64,000 nucleotides of DNA from Gammaproteobacteria bacterium (GTDB taxonomy: Bacteria > Pseudomonadota > Gammaproteobacteria > Burkholderiales > Rhodocyclaceae), in assembly GCA_018824085.1 (NCBI GenBank), contig JAHJHI010000028.1, positions 62,001 to 126,000 of the forward strand, in the 5' to 3' direction. A program made the translations under genes and the position numbers. How positions within the stretch are numbered: position 1 is the stretch's first letter; every line of letters starts with the position of its first letter. Under the pieces are notes generated by a model, which was given only the letters and a program-made list of their open reading frames with translations, was not told the DNA's origin and searched no databases. Positions 8,682 to 16,888 of the stretch are shown here, one piece after another.

Positions 8682-8697
8682 TGGTATTCGTCTTGCT
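8682..8697 (+). promoter_or_regulatory. sigma-54 (RpoN) -24/-12 promoter match
   Basis: The site reads TGGTATT-CGTC-TTGCT against the consensus TGGYAYR-N4-TTGCW. The GG (8683-8684) and GC (8695-8696) are separated by exactly 10 bases, the spacing sigma-54 requires. It ends 42 bases before the start of the PEP-CTERM gene at 8740. Dependence on RpoN and an enhancer-binding regulator is inferred. Confidence 0.6.
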
Positions 8698-8739
8698 TGA
8701 AACGCGTGGTTCATATCCCGCATAAGAAAAGGACGCTTC

Positions 8740-9333
8740 ATGAAAACGCTCTTGCTTGCCGCTTCGATGATGCTTGCGTCGTCGGCCTGGGCCGCCGCAC
8801 CGATCACGCCGGCCAGCGCCAGCGCCACCGGCATCTACACCATTGACGGCCCCGATCTGGGCATCCTGACCGATGGCCATGCTCCGCCCGAATCGACGTT
8901 CTACCAGACGGCAGCCGTGTCCTGGCTTGGTCAGGAAGGCGTATCGGGTGTCGCTCTGACGCTTGATTTCGGACAGCTCTATTCGCTGACCGACGTCTTC
9001 ATGGGTGTCGACAACAACGATTTCTATCAGGTGCAGGTGTCGGCGGATGGCACGCAGTGGAACACGCTGTTTACCAACCTCGCGTTCGAAGGGCAGGCGA
9101 ACAGCGGAACCGAGTTGATTTCCAGCGTTGCTAACCACATCGATTACCAGGCGAGCATCGATTTCCCCAGCGTCATGGCGCGCTATGCACGCATCTACGC
9201 GGTGCAGGGTGATGGTGCCTATTCGGTGTCGGAGCTGGCGTTCAGCGGTGTCGCCGTGGTACCGGAACCGGAAGCCTGGGCCATGTTGCTGGCCGGTCTG
9301 GGCCTGATCGGAGCGGCCTCACGCCGCCGTTGA
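8740..9333 (+). CDS. PEP-CTERM sorting protein, discoidin-like
   Basis: A 197-residue exported protein: signal peptide (about 1-19, ending WA-A), a beta-rich body, and the PEP-CTERM tail VPEPEAWAMLLAGLGLIG followed by RRR. The body contains VALTLDFGQLYSLTDVFMGVDNND, then VQVSADGTQWNTLF and ARYARIYAVQGD, a pattern typical of F5/8-type (discoidin) carbohydrate-binding domains; that fold call is inference. Exosortase processing is expected from the tail. The gene stands alone between a good sigma-54 promoter match and a strong intrinsic terminator, so it looks monocistronic. AAAAGGA precedes the ATG. Confidence 0.88.
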   Translation: MKTLLLAASMMLASSAWAAAPITPASASATGIYTIDGPDLGILTDGHAPPESTFYQTAAVSWLGQEGVSGVALTLDFGQLYSLTDVFMGVDNNDFYQVQVSADGTQWNTLFTNLAFEGQANSGTELISSVANHIDYQASIDFPSVMARYARIYAVQGDGAYSVSELAFSGVAVVPEPEAWAMLLAGLGLIGAASRRR

Positions 9334-9354
9334 TCCGGTTTTTCCACGCGCCAG

Positions 9355-9381
9355 AAAGGCCGGCCCTGTGCCGGCCTTTTT
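9355..9381 (+). terminator. intrinsic terminator after the PEP-CTERM gene at 8740
   Basis: The stem AAAGGCCGGC / GCCGGCCTTT (9355-9364 with 9370-9379) has loop CCTGT and runs into a T-tract ending at 9381. It lies 21 bases past the stop codon. Confidence 0.85.
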
Positions 9382-9588
9382 CATTCCGGCCGGTGCCGGC
9401 ACAGGCGGCCACAGCCGCATCGGGGTTCTAACGATGCGCCGAAGCGGTGTACATTGCTGGACACCTTTACCGCCCTGAACCCGACGGACCCGAGTTCCCG
9501 TGACCTGCACACATCGTTCCATCCCCGATTCAGCAAGCCGCCCGTGCGGCACGATCCACCGCGGTTGCCGTCCGCGGGGTAGGCCGTG

Positions 9589-10227
9589 ATGGCTGATCCG
9601 ACCTGGATCGCCGCGGCACTGACGGTCGCCGTGCTCGCCATCTACGAAGTCGTTCTCGCGATTGCGCAGCGCCACCGACCGGGAAAGCTGGCCCGAAGCG
9701 CCCACGCTGCGTTGCGTGCCGACTGGTTCGCTGCCGTGTCGGCGCAGAAGGGGTCGGAGGTGCTGGCGGTGCAGACGATGCGCAACTCGCTGATGTCGGC
9801 AACGATGACGGCGTCGACCGCCGTCATCGGCCTGATGGGGACCGCGACGCTTGCGGCGCCGTCGCTGAATGCCGGCTTTGGCGAGGCGCTGACCGGGACG
9901 CCGCACCTGAGCGCGCGTCTGGCGCTTGAACTGATACTGATGGCCTTGCTGTTCGCGTCCTTCGTCGCTTCCGCGATGGCGGTGCGCTACTACAACCACG
10001 TGACCTTCATCGGCGGCACGCCGGTCGATTCGGACGCCCGTCGCCGCTGGTCGGAAGCCGGCACGATCTACGTGCGCCGGGCCGGCCTGCTGTACAGCTG
10101 GGGATTGCGCCAGCTCATCCTGGTAGCGCCGATACTGGCCTGCATCCTCTATCCGTTCGCCGGCCCGTTTGCGGCACTGGCGGTGGTGGCGGTGCTCATG
10201 GTGTTCGACCGTTTCGGCATCGTCTGA
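9589..10227 (+). CDS. DUF599-like membrane protein
   Basis: A 212-residue protein with four hydrophobic segments: about 8-27, 72-95, 118-140 and 168-205. Conserved-looking features are QTMRNSLMSATMTASTAV, YYNHVTF and the closing LRQLILVAPILACILYPFAGP, which resemble the DUF599 family of uncharacterised inner-membrane proteins. The function is unknown. ATG 9589 or the adjacent GTG 9586 could start it. It is convergent with the chemotaxis gene; a short GC-only hairpin (10233-10250) lies between the stops without a T-run. Confidence 0.7.
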   Translation: MADPTWIAAALTVAVLAIYEVVLAIAQRHRPGKLARSAHAALRADWFAAVSAQKGSEVLAVQTMRNSLMSATMTASTAVIGLMGTATLAAPSLNAGFGEALTGTPHLSARLALELILMALLFASFVASAMAVRYYNHVTFIGGTPVDSDARRRWSEAGTIYVRRAGLLYSWGLRQLILVAPILACILYPFAGPFAALAVVAVLMVFDRFGIV

Positions 10228-10248
10228 ACGCCAGGCCGGTGCGCCGGC

Positions 10249-11412
10249 CTACACCCGGAATTCCTGGACGGCCTCTTGCAGGGTGTGTGCCGAAGTGGCC
10301 AGTTCGGTGCCTTGGCGTGCCGTGTCTTCGGCGCCCCTGGCATTGCGTTCCGACAGTTCGAACAGCAGGTCCGCGTTGTGCACGATCTCTCCGACGGCCG
10401 TGTTCTGCGCGCCGAGATTGCTGGAAATCGTCGCGGATTTTCCTGACAGCGCCTGCAGGCGCTGCAGAATGTCGTCGAATCCGGCCACAGCGCTCGCCGT
10501 GTGGCGTGCCGCACCATTTACCTTGTCGTTCGAGTCGCGGACCAGCACGATGGTCTGGTCCGCCTCGTCGCGGATGCGCACGACCAGCTGGCTGATGTCG
10601 TTCGACGACGCCTGGCTGCGCTGAGCCAGCTTGCGGACTTCGTCGGCGACCACCGCGAATCCGCGCCCCTGCTCGCCGGCACGCGCCGCCTCGATGGCGG
10701 CGTTCAGCGCCAGCAGATTGGTCTGGTCGGACAGTTCCTTGATCAGTTCATTGATGCGGTTGATCGCCCGCGAGTCCTCGACGAGCTTTTCGATCACCGC
10801 GAGCGAGCTGGCCAGCTGCGTCGAAGCGTCGTGCACGCTGGAGAGAGAGCCCTGCAGCGTCGTCTTGCCGGTGGTCGAAGCCTGGCCGGCGCTGGCTGCA
10901 AGTTCGCTGGCCTCGAGCGAAAGAGACTCCACGTCCTTGATGTTGTTGCTGACTTGCTCGATCGCGCTGCCCATCGCGCGGATCGAGTCGAGCTGACGCG
11001 TCACCGTCTCCCGGGTTTCGCCCGACGTGCCGGACAGATGGACCGCCGCGCCGGTCAGCGTCCGCGACAGTCCCTGCAGCCGCTCGACCAGTTGTTTTAC
11101 CGCCTTGCGCGCGCTGTTGTACTCGTAGGCCAGCCAGGCGAAATCATCTTTGCCGTCCAGTTCGAGCCGGCAGTCGAGTCGCCCTTCGGCGAGCGCATGC
11201 AGCCCGCCGACGATGGCTTCGGCACGTTTTCCGTAATAGCGGCCGATCAGGCGTCCCGCTGCGGCGCCGCCCAGCAGCAGCACGATGGATACGGCAAGCT
11301 GCAGCGGCCAGTTCGTGACACCCGACGCCACGTTCAGCGCGACGCAGCAGATGACGGACGCACTCGCGCCGAACAGCGAAAATGCTCGACTGACGCTCAT
11401 GGATTTCAACAT
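10249..11412 (-). CDS. methyl-accepting chemotaxis protein without a periplasmic sensor domain
   Basis: A 387-residue receptor. Two hydrophobic segments (about 8-27 and 35-52) are separated by only a few residues, so almost nothing is exposed to the periplasm. A HAMP-like linker follows, then a methyl-accepting signalling domain with the highly conserved hairpin tip [31 protein letters not shown]. The tip binds CheA/CheW in the polar array. Any input must come from the membrane, the cytoplasm or partner proteins. The start is well supported by AGGAGGA just upstream. No che genes are nearby. Confidence 0.93.
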   Translation of the reverse strand: MLKSMSVSRAFSLFGASASVICCVALNVASGVTNWPLQLAVSIVLLLGGAAAGRLIGRYYGKRAEAIVGGLHALAEGRLDCRLELDGKDDFAWLAYEYNSARKAVKQLVERLQGLSRTLTGAAVHLSGTSGETRETVTRQLDSIRAMGSAIEQVSNNIKDVESLSLEASELAASAGQASTTGKTTLQGSLSSVHDASTQLASSLAVIEKLVEDSRAINRINELIKELSDQTNLLALNAAIEAARAGEQGRGFAVVADEVRKLAQRSQASSNDISQLVVRIRDEADQTIVLVRDSNDKVNGAARHTASAVAGFDDILQRLQALSGKSATISSNLGAQNTAVGEIVHNADLLFELSERNARGAEDTARQGTELATSAHTLQEAVQEFRV

Positions 11413-11531
11413 GATTCCTCCTGCATCGATGCGGGCGCGCCGACGGACGTGCCGCCGCGCCCCACCGTTAACGGGAGGATGTCACAGGGTCTTGAGTGCG
11501 GCAGGCGTGATTCTTTGTGCGGGGCGAGGCA

Positions 11532-11563
11532 GTCCGCGGGCGGCCTCTTCGCCACCCGCGGAC
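11532..11563. terminator. long GC stem-loop downstream of the Bax-inhibitor-like gene
   Basis: A 12-pair stem (11532-11543 with 11552-11563, one G-U type mismatch) with an 8-base loop lies right after the minus-strand stop at 11569. It has no T-run on either strand, so it may stabilise the mRNA end or act as a factor-assisted terminator rather than a simple intrinsic one. Confidence 0.4.
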
Positions 11564-11568
11564 GCCAT

Positions 11569-12264
11569 TCAGTCGTTGCTGCCCATGAAGCCGAACAACT
11601 GAAGCAGGCTGGTGAAAAGATTGAAGATCGATACGAACAGGCCGGTCGTGGCCATCACGTAGTTGGTTTCGCCGCCACGCACGATGCGTTGTGTTTCGAA
11701 CGCGATCATGCCGGCCATCAGCAGCACGACGACGGCTGACACGGTCAACGACAGCGCCGGGATCTCGAACACGATCGCGCCCAAGCCAGCCAGTATGGCG
11801 ACGATCATGCCGATGAACAGGAATCCGCCCATGCCCGACAGGTCGCGTTGCGTCACCGTGGCCCAGCTCGACATTGCGAGGAAGACCGTCGCCGTGGCGG
11901 CGAGCGACAGCGTCACGATCTGGCCGCCGCCGGCCATGCCGAGCACGCTGCCAAGCAGCGGGCCCAGCGTATAGCCCATGAAGCCGGTCAGCGCGAACGT
12001 GAGCAGTACGCCTTTGCTGCTGTCACGGAAGCGATTGACGGCGAACAGCAGGCCGAAGTAGCCGGCCAGCGTCAGCAGGATGCCGGGCCCCGGCCACGAC
12101 AGCGCAACGGCAACGGCCGCGACCATCGCGCTGAAGGCGAGGTTCAGGCCGAGCAACGTGTAGGTGTTGCGCAGCACCTTGCGCGCGGCTGGCGTGACGT
12201 GCGCGACATCCTGCGCGCGGGCGCGCTCGGCAAGTGAGGGCGGGTGTGTGTAGCGGGTGTTCAT
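11569..12264 (-). CDS. Bax inhibitor-1/YccA family membrane protein
   Basis: A 231-residue protein with about seven membrane helices starting near residue 33 (TYTLLGLNLAFSAMVAAVAVAL). It shows the family pattern: FALTGFMGYTLGPLL, SWATVTQRDLSGMGGFLFIGM and a charged cytoplasmic segment FETQRIVRGGETNYVMAT. YccA of E. coli modulates the FtsH protease, and other members act as Ca2+ leak channels; which applies here is unknown. ATG 12264 has AAGGAA just upstream. It lies 37 bases downstream of the hpf-like gene on the same strand, likely one transcript. Confidence 0.88.
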   Translation of the reverse strand: MNTRYTHPPSLAERARAQDVAHVTPAARKVLRNTYTLLGLNLAFSAMVAAVAVALSWPGPGILLTLAGYFGLLFAVNRFRDSSKGVLLTFALTGFMGYTLGPLLGSVLGMAGGGQIVTLSLAATATVFLAMSSWATVTQRDLSGMGGFLFIGMIVAILAGLGAIVFEIPALSLTVSAVVVLLMAGMIAFETQRIVRGGETNYVMATTGLFVSIFNLFTSLLQLFGFMGSND

Positions 12265-12301
12265 GTCATGTTCCTTTTTTGTCGAATGAATCGGGTAGGG
12301 T

Positions 12302-12637
12302 TCAAAGCGCCAGATCGAGCGGACGCGCCGGGCCTGACTGACGGGCGCGCCGGTAGCTGCGCACCATGCGGCGGGCCGCACGCCCCACCGCGGTGTCGAT
12401 GGCGGCCCGCCAGTCGCGCGAGGTTGCACTGACGATGACCGGACGCACACCGATCAGCTGCAGTTCGACCTGCACCTGCTTGTCCACGCCGCCACGCGGT
12501 CCGTTCGCGTCGGACAGGCGCAGCCGCGCGCGCGGCACCAGCCAGGCCAGACGGCGCAGCACGAAGCGCAAGCGGTTCTCGGCAACACTGCGCAGCGCGC
12601 TGCCCTGTACGTGACGTGATTCGACGATGACTTGCAT
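12302..12637 (-). CDS. HPF/RaiA-family ribosome-associated protein
   Basis: A 111-residue protein that begins MQVIVESRHVQGSALRSVAENRL, the usual beta-alpha start of the sigma-54 modulation / ribosome hibernation family, and continues with LSDANGPRGGVDKQVQVELQL and a basic helix rich in Arg. Members bind the 30S subunit A/P sites and silence ribosomes in stationary phase or stress. There is no long C-terminal dimerisation domain, so it is a short form. The ATG at 12637 is preceded by AGGAGA; an upstream in-frame ATG (12691) lacks such a site. It is divergent from nhaR. Confidence 0.82.
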   Translation of the reverse strand: MQVIVESRHVQGSALRSVAENRLRFVLRRLAWLVPRARLRLSDANGPRGGVDKQVQVELQLIGVRPVIVSATSRDWRAAIDTAVGRAARRMVRSYRRARQSGPARPLDLAL

Positions 12638-12745
12638 GGCAGATCTCCTGTCGGAATGGAGCGGCCACACTAGACCGTCTCGGGTTTCCAATAAATGGAT
12701 GTTTGTAGTAGTTTCACATCGATATTTACGAAGTTACGTTACGCG

Positions 12746-13621
12746 ATGCTCAATTACAGACATCTCTATTACTTCTGGGTCGCGAGCAAAGAGGGCGGTA
12801 TCGCCCGTGCGGCTGAACGGCTGGACATGGCAGTGCAAACGGTGAGCACCCAGATACGCGAACTGGAGCGCGCACTCGGGCACGCGCTGTTCAAGCCGTC
12901 CGGCCGCAGCGTCGAGCTGACGACTGCAGGCGTGGCGGCACGACGGCTCGCCGACCAGATATTCCAGCTCGGCGAACAGTTGCCGGTCGCCGTGCGCGAA
13001 GCGGCTGACGCGCAAGGCGTGCGTCTGTCGGTCGGCATTTCCGACGGGCTGCCCAAACCGGTGGTGCGCCACCTGCTGCAGCCGGCCATCGATACGCCGG
13101 GCCTGCACCTGCACTGCGACGACGGGGAGTTCGACGACCTGCTGGCCGATCTGGCGCTGCACCGTCTGGACGTCGTGCTGGCCGACCGGCCGGCACCGCT
13201 GAATCCCAACCTGAAGGTCTACAGCCATGCGGTGGGCGAGGCGGCGCTTGCCTGGTATGCGCCTGCTGCGCTTGCCGCGCGGGCGGGCGGCGCCTTTCCG
13301 GCGTGTCTGGCGGAAATGCCCTTGCTGCTGCCAACCCGTCATTCAGCCGTGCGTTCGCGTATCGACGACTGGTTCGACCGCAAGGGGCTGCGTCCGCGCA
13401 TCGCCGGCGAATTCGAGGACAGCGCACTGCTGGCCACGTTTGGCGGCAGCGGGCTGGGAGCCTTCCCGGCGACCGAGTGGTCGCATGACGAGCTGACCGG
13501 GCATCGCTCGCTCGTGCTGATCGGGCGCTGCACAGAGGTGGTGGAGCACTTCTACGCCATTTCGGCGGAGCGGAAGGTGCAGCACCCGCTGGTGCAGAAG
13601 GTGCTGGCGGGGCACGCCTGA
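12746..13621 (+). CDS. nhaR: LysR-family transcriptional activator NhaR
   Basis: A 291-residue regulator with an N-terminal winged helix-turn-helix (LNYRHLYYFWVASKEGGIARAAERLDMAVQTVSTQI, read in parts) and a periplasmic-binding-like effector domain. The opening words and the ending on VQKVLAGHA fit NhaR, which responds to Na+ and pH in E. coli and activates nhaA. No antiporter gene is adjacent here; the divergent neighbours are the hpf-like and Bax-inhibitor-like genes. An earlier in-frame ATG at 12695 would add 17 residues not seen in the family, so 12746 is chosen. It converges with the DUF429 gene. Confidence 0.88.
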   Translation: MLNYRHLYYFWVASKEGGIARAAERLDMAVQTVSTQIRELERALGHALFKPSGRSVELTTAGVAARRLADQIFQLGEQLPVAVREAADAQGVRLSVGISDGLPKPVVRHLLQPAIDTPGLHLHCDDGEFDDLLADLALHRLDVVLADRPAPLNPNLKVYSHAVGEAALAWYAPAALAARAGGAFPACLAEMPLLLPTRHSAVRSRIDDWFDRKGLRPRIAGEFEDSALLATFGGSGLGAFPATEWSHDELTGHRSLVLIGRCTEVVEHFYAISAERKVQHPLVQKVLAGHA

Positions 13622-13631
13622 GTGCCGGGGC

Positions 13632-14483
13632 TCAGTGCCGGATGATGCTGTCCGGCGCATCGAGCGGACTGACGCCGGCAATCCAGCCTTCGACCGGATC
13701 GATTTGCAGCGGCAGGCCGTAGCCGGCGTCACGGCGCGCATGGGCCCAGGCGGCCTGCACCAGCGCGATCATGCTGTCCAGCGCGTCGCCGGTGCCGTCG
13801 CGGCAAATCGTGTCCAGCAGCGCCGGGTCCTCGCACTGAATGCTGACGCCGAGCGCGTGGGTGCCGCGCAACAAGGCTTCGACGATGAGCATGCGGTTGG
13901 TCAGGCGCGTGCCGGTCAGCCCGCTGGCGGTTTCGCTCTTGTACGACGCCGGCACGATGCCGCGCGCCAGCCAGCCTGGATACGCTTCGAGCGCCACGCG
14001 CGAACCGTCGCCGCCGTGCAGGCCGGGAATGTGCACACCGGCGTCGAGCAGGCGGCGCGCGCCTTCCAGGAACATCCAGCCGACCGGCGGATTCACGAAT
14101 TTCATCGGGCTGTGCGAGCCGGCAGGTCCGTCGGTCGCGCGATGCGTGTATTTCTGGCCCGCGGGGCGCGATGCGCGTTCGGCATCGGCCAGTGCCTTGA
14201 ATTCCTGGCGCGACAGGCGTGCCACGACGCGCACCATGCCGGCCCAGTCAACGGGCCAGCCATGCTCCAGAACCGATTCCCGCGGCAGGCCGAATGGAAA
14301 GTCAAAGGCACCGAGCCATGGGCCCGGACGGAGCAGGAAAGCCTCGAAAGCGGCCCAGGAAGGCAGCGTTTCGATCGAGACCAGCCGGACGCTGCGCTCG
14401 CCCGTGGCGAGGCCATGCGCGACGGTGACGGGCTTTCGCTGTGACGGCTGCGAGGTGAAGTCGATGCCGAGTAGCTGTGTCAT
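13632..14483 (-). CDS. DUF429 family protein (RNase H-like nuclease fold)
   Basis: A 283-residue protein. It begins with LLGIDFTSQP, an RNase H-type first strand with Asp, and later shows GAFDFPFGLPRE, ALEAYPGWLAR and GTGDALDSMIALVQAAW, which fit the acidic active-site arrangement of predicted DUF429 nucleases. The substrate is unknown. It stands alone, convergent with nhaR (10 bases between stops) and 45 bases downstream of the PEP-CTERM gene at 14529 on the same strand. Confidence 0.78.
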   Translation of the reverse strand: MTQLLGIDFTSQPSQRKPVTVAHGLATGERSVRLVSIETLPSWAAFEAFLLRPGPWLGAFDFPFGLPRESVLEHGWPVDWAGMVRVVARLSRQEFKALADAERASRPAGQKYTHRATDGPAGSHSPMKFVNPPVGWMFLEGARRLLDAGVHIPGLHGGDGSRVALEAYPGWLARGIVPASYKSETASGLTGTRLTNRMLIVEALLRGTHALGVSIQCEDPALLDTICRDGTGDALDSMIALVQAAWAHARRDAGYGLPLQIDPVEGWIAGVSPLDAPDSIIRH

Positions 14484-14528
14484 GCGGTGGACATTAGCCC
14501 ACCGTCGTGACCTTGAGAAACCGGCCGT

Positions 14529-15152
14529 TCAGCGGCGGCGCCATGCGAGCAGTGCAAGGCCCGCGCCGAACAGCAGCGCCGGTGCCGGCTCTGGGACCGG
14601 CGGGGACAATTGGCTGCCCGCGATCACGATGCCGCCACCACCCGCAAGCGCCAGGCTGCCGCCGGCGTGTTGCGCAAGTGAGCCGGGTGCAAGGACGATG
14701 TTGCTGACGGGCGAGTCGACTGAAAGGGCCACGTTGCCGGAGGCCGTCCGGGCGAGGTTCAGCACCTGATCGGTGTTCAGCACGCGGTCAGGATCGAGGC
14801 CTCCGGAGATGCCGGTGCCGGAGTGCTGAAGATCATGGCCCAGAGCGACCAGCGAGTCTGCATCAAAGCTGATGATTCCGGATGCGTCGAACAGGATGTT
14901 CGGCGCCATGAACATGCTGTGTTCGATCAGGATGTCTCCATCGGCGAGGATGCGGAGTTCGAGCGGGTCGCTCAGCGTCACATCGCTCAGCGAGAGGCTG
15001 CCGGTACACGACAGCACGGTCAGCGATGTGACGGACAGCCTCAGGTCGCCCGAGCAATTCATGCTGCCCGTTGCTCCCGTCAAAATGTCGGCATGCGCCG
15101 GCAGCGACAGCGCGGCGGCAATGGTGACGACGGCGAGGAAGGGCGTGCGCAT
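14529..15152 (-). CDS. PEP-CTERM sorting protein, adhesin-like beta repeat
   Basis: A 207-residue exported protein. The signal peptide ends at PAHA-D (about residue 22). The body is a run of short hydrophobic/polar alternations (LRLSVTSLTVLSCTGSLSLSDVTL, then DILIEHSMFMAPNILFDAS), resembling one or two coils of a filamentous-haemagglutinin-type beta helix; this is inference. The C-terminus is VPEPAPALLFGAGLALLAWRRR, a PEP-CTERM signal of a different flavour from the other four in the window. GAGG precedes the ATG. It is first of a group of three minus-strand PEP-CTERM genes when read from the left. Confidence 0.8.
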   Translation of the reverse strand: MRTPFLAVVTIAAALSLPAHADILTGATGSMNCSGDLRLSVTSLTVLSCTGSLSLSDVTLSDPLELRILADGDILIEHSMFMAPNILFDASGIISFDADSLVALGHDLQHSGTGISGGLDPDRVLNTDQVLNLARTASGNVALSVDSPVSNIVLAPGSLAQHAGGSLALAGGGGIVIAGSQLSPPVPEPAPALLFGAGLALLAWRRR

Positions 15153-15259
15153 GATTCAGCCTCATGATTTGACAACGGAATTATATTCATCCGGTGTGAC
15201 GAGGCTGCAGGATTCAGCCGGATGGATGATGTTCGGCCGTGCCGGCGCGCCGGCGCACG

Positions 15260-15289
15260 AAAAACGCCGACCATCGGCCGGCGCTTTTT
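15260..15289 (-). terminator. intrinsic terminator after the lamin-tail PEP-CTERM gene
   Basis: The stem 15265-15272 with 15276-15283 (8 pairs, one G-U) and a 3-base loop is followed on the minus strand by TTTTT. A-rich and T-rich flanks on both sides may let it work in both directions. It separates the gene at 15305 from the one at 14529. Confidence 0.75.
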
Positions 15290-15304
15290 CCGGGTCGGGC
15301 GGAC

Positions 15305-15949
15305 TCAGCCGCGACGACGCGCGGCGAAGCCGATGAGGCCAAGGCCGGCCAGCAGCATGGCGTAGGTTTCAGGTTCCGGTACGGCGGGCGCGAACGCGGT
15401 CGAGCCCGGGCTGCCGATGGCGCTGCTCAGCGACACATAGGAGCCTTCGGCATCGCCGGCGACCGACAGCGTCCACCCGGTTACATCGTTCGCGCCGAGC
15501 GCGCCGGCCGTCATCGCGTGGCCGCTGACGCCCTGGGTGCGCGGGCCGCCGATCGAGTTGTCGCCGTACGCCAGGCGATCGACGAGCGAGCCGGCGTCGT
15601 CGAACAGATTGATTTCGTCGGCGCGGCCGATGTTGTTGGTGTAGTTGCCGAGCACCTTGACGGTGTCGGCCAGGCCCCAGTCGAGGCGGAACGTGGCCGC
15701 GTCGGCTTCCGTGATGACGACGGATTCGCCGGCGCCGACCAGGCCGAAGGCGCTCAGGTCGAAGCCGCCGGGGGTACGGCTGTCGTCGTCATAGCTCCAG
15801 TTCGCGAAATCGACGGCCGAGGTGCCGAGGTTCGTGAATTCGATGAATTCACCGCTGCCGCCCGAGTACATCCATTCGGTGATGCGCACATCGGCGTGGG
15901 CGGCGGGAGCGATGGCGGCGGCAAACAGCAGGGCAACGATCTTGGTCAT
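15305..15949 (-). CDS. lamin-tail-domain PEP-CTERM sorting protein
   Basis: A 214-residue exported protein: signal peptide to about residue 19 (AAHA-D), then a lamin-tail (LTD) type immunoglobulin-like domain with the typical VRITEWMYSGGSGEFIEFTNLG, LGTSAVDFANW and AGESVVITEAD. It ends in VPEPETYAMLLAGLGLIG plus ARRRG, a PEP-CTERM signal almost identical to that of the gene at 8740. LTD domains occur in secreted nucleases and envelope proteins, but no catalytic domain is present. AAGGA precedes the ATG, and the gene lies 36 bases downstream of the gene at 15986, so the two are likely one operon. Confidence 0.88.
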   Translation of the reverse strand: MTKIVALLFAAAIAPAAHADVRITEWMYSGGSGEFIEFTNLGTSAVDFANWSYDDDSRTPGGFDLSAFGLVGAGESVVITEADAATFRLDWGLADTVKVLGNYTNNIGRADEINLFDDAGSLVDRLAYGDNSIGGPRTQGVSGHAMTAGALGANDVTGWTLSVAGDAEGSYVSLSSAIGSPGSTAFAPAVPEPETYAMLLAGLGLIGFAARRRG

Positions 15950-15985
15950 GATGGTGGTTCCTTATGGATGAATGACGGGATGGGT

Positions 15986-16888
15986 TCAGTGCGTGCGACG
16001 ACGGGCTGCGACGCCGACGAGTCCGAGGCCGGCCAGCAGCAGGGCGACGGCTTCAGGCTCCGGCACGGGCGCGAGCACATACAGGCTGGGCGTTTCGCCG
16101 ACCACGTAGATGAAGCCCTTGCCGTCGATGGTGATGCCTTCGGCGTCGCCCGCGATGGCCGAGAAATCGAACTGGCTCAGCACGGTGCCGTCGCGACTGA
16201 CTTCGAGCAGGCGGGACGACTCCTGGCTGATGATGAGCAGGTTGTCCTGGTCTGCCGTGCCCCGCAGCGACGCGATGGTGCTCAGCACCTGGACGTCGGA
16301 CAGGTCGGCCGTGCCGAACAGCTGGCTGAACGGGTTGGCCGGCGTCACCAGCGACGTCACGCCGGCGGTGCCGTTGGTGAAATCCAGCGTGGTGTCGTAC
16401 AGCGCCTGCGGCGTCTTTTCCTTGACCGCGATGAAGTGGCCATTCAGCGGATCGTAGGAGATGCCTTCGATGCCGACATTGCCGACGGTGGCGCCGATCG
16501 ACACTGACGCCAGCGTGCCGCGCCCGATCGCGCCGCCCGCCTGATAACTGAACACGTAGGCGTCCTGCAGGCGCTCTTCCGTGATGACGAACTGGCCGCC
16601 GCCGATGTAGGTCAGGCCTTCGGTGTCGTCGAAGCCGAACAGGTTCATCACGCTCAGCTGCTGGCCCTGCTTGTTGACCTCGACGATGTAGTCGCCTTCG
16701 TCGCCGAGCACGAACAGGCTGTCGCTGTCCCAGTTCCATGTGACGGCCGACGCCTCGGATGCCTGCACGGCCGGCAGGTCGTAAGTGGCGACGAGTCTGT
16801 AGTTGGACAGGTCAACGCTGCTGATCGCCGCAGAGGCCGGGCCGGCGATGCATGCGCCCAGCGCGAGAGCGAGGAAACGGGGGGTCAT
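15986..16888 (-). CDS. SdiA-regulated/YjiK-like beta-propeller PEP-CTERM protein
   Basis: A 300-residue exported protein: signal peptide (about 1-20), then repeated beta-propeller-like blades with EASAVTWNWDSDSLFVLGDEGD, GFDDTEGLTYIGGGQFVITEE, NVGIEGISYDPLNGHFIAVKE and GDAEGITIDGKGFIYVVGE. The E-G-(L/I)-(T/S) motifs are characteristic of the SdiA-regulated (YjiK-type) family. The C-terminus VPEPEAVALLLAGLGLVG plus ARRR is a PEP-CTERM signal. Ligand and function are unknown. ATG 16888 opens the signal peptide; the frame is open further upstream but not protein-like. It is the promoter-proximal gene of this pair. Confidence 0.85.
   Translation of the reverse strand: MTPRFLALALGACIAGPASAAISSVDLSNYRLVATYDLPAVQASEASAVTWNWDSDSLFVLGDEGDYIVEVNKQGQQLSVMNLFGFDDTEGLTYIGGGQFVITEERLQDAYVFSYQAGGAIGRGTLASVSIGATVGNVGIEGISYDPLNGHFIAVKEKTPQALYDTTLDFTNGTAGVTSLVTPANPFSQLFGTADLSDVQVLSTIASLRGTADQDNLLIISQESSRLLEVSRDGTVLSQFDFSAIAGDAEGITIDGKGFIYVVGETPSLYVLAPVPEPEAVALLLAGLGLVGVAARRRTH

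Noticed and set aside
10233-10250. Hairpin AGGCCGG-TGCG-CCGGCCT between convergent genes
   Set aside because: No T-run on either strand; too short and GC-only to claim termination.
15205-15225. Possible minus-strand sigma-54 site before the PEP-CTERM gene at 14529
   Set aside because: The GG and GC elements are 9, not 10, bases apart and the -24 box is CGG; not good enough.
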